A DNA stretch of 6,079 nt. It comes from Methanosarcinales archaeon. GTDB taxonomy: Archaea; Halobacteriota; Methanosarcinia; Methanosarcinales; Methanogasteraceae. Under the pieces are notes generated by a model. The model did not search any database. It was not told the DNA's origin and worked only from the letters and a program-made list of their open reading frames with translations. The DNA lies in NCBI GenBank assembly GCA_030594905.1, contig JAUVEF010000077.1, forward strand, positions 1 through 6,079, read 5' to 3'. Made by a program: the position numbers and the translations under genes. Of the stretch, positions 5,700 to 6,079 are shown piece by piece (position 1 is the first letter of the stretch; every line of letters starts with the position of its first letter).

Positions 5700-6079
5700 C
5701 ATTTGGATGTGTGGAACGCACGCCGGATAGTAGTGCAATTTTGATAATTCACTCACGTTTCAATCCCGGAAGTGCCGAAATAAACTCAGTTACACCCTGA
5801 ATCGAGCCTGCCATTACTCCCGGTTTAATCGCAAGTGTCAAACGGGATCTGATACTATTGGTGTAGCACTGGTAGAGGCGGATGTGGTATTTCAAAAAAC
5901 AGAGACTTTTTGCATAACAAGAAAAAGGGACGTCAATCCATAAGCAGATCCTGGTGGTGCTGGCGAGACATTGGCACAGCGGTCTCGGGCAGTCCCCTGA
6001 TGATGGGGGCGATACTGAGCGGCTAATACGTGCACTTCTTTTTACATGGATTCCATAGACTCGTGTTTAGTAATTATAA
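5700..6079. other. Upstream region without a confident gene
   Basis: No ATG-initiated frame of useful length occurs here. The minus strand has a 105-codon frame open from 6066 to a TGA at 5749-5751, but its only ATG is at 5812-5814. That leaves a 21-residue peptide beginning MAGSIQGVTEFISALPG. A plus-strand frame is also open for about 85 codons across the same DNA, so coding is not convincing. Small hairpins occur at 5964-5987 (CGAGAC/GTCTCG, 12-nt loop) and 5994-6008 (CCCC/GGGG, 7-nt loop), and a palindrome ATGGA-T-TCCAT lies at 6046-6056. It may hold a decayed gene or regulatory DNA. Confidence 0.35.

Noticed and set aside
5756..5770. GTTTCAATCCCGG resembles the start of many archaeal CRISPR repeats
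   Set aside because: Only one copy is present, with no second repeat at spacer distance on either side and no cas gene in the window.
5870..5990. Possible tRNA-like stretch (GTAGCACTGGTAGAGGCGG)
   Set aside because: No T-loop GTTCRANNC motif, no acceptor-stem pairing and no anticodon arm could be found.

Overview
The window looks archaeal, most likely from a methanogen-type euryarchaeon (Methanosarcina-, Methanocella- or ANME-like). This rests on an HAE3-type RND transporter next to an S-layer/CARDB-like exported protein, A/T-rich TATA-type promoters about 25 bp before likely start points, no bacterial -35/-10 pairs, and mixed leadered (GGAG) and apparently leaderless starts. The exact taxon is an inference; no rRNA or other marker gene is present.

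All recognisable genes lie on the minus strand, so transcription runs from right to left. From the right: about 435 bp without a confident gene (5645-6079); a TetR/AcrR-family repressor (5000-5644); the 5' remnant of a SAM-dependent methyltransferase (4739-4951), cut off after about 58 residues; a nitroreductase with its own TATA box and strong Shine-Dalgarno (4040-4714); a secreted, C-terminally anchored protein with three Ig-like (CARDB/NEW3, COG1361-like) domains (2762-3976); a 12-TM RND/MMPL-type exporter (368-2662); and a small unrecognised ORF overlapping the exporter stop codon (157-378). That small ORF probably continues in the -1 frame through a run of seven A residues. The left edge (1-156) holds open frames but nothing identifiable.

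The likely theme is a ligand-controlled export and detoxification locus. A TetR regulator would sense a hydrophobic or aromatic compound. A flavin reductase, and formerly a methyltransferase, would modify it. An RND pump would move lipids or amphiphiles, with a surface Ig-domain protein as its probable extracytoplasmic partner. Gaps between the last genes are short and no T-rich terminator is visible between them on the minus strand, so co-transcription from the nitroreductase promoter through the exporter and small ORF is plausible. No CRISPR array, RNA gene, insertion sequence or phage gene could be supported.
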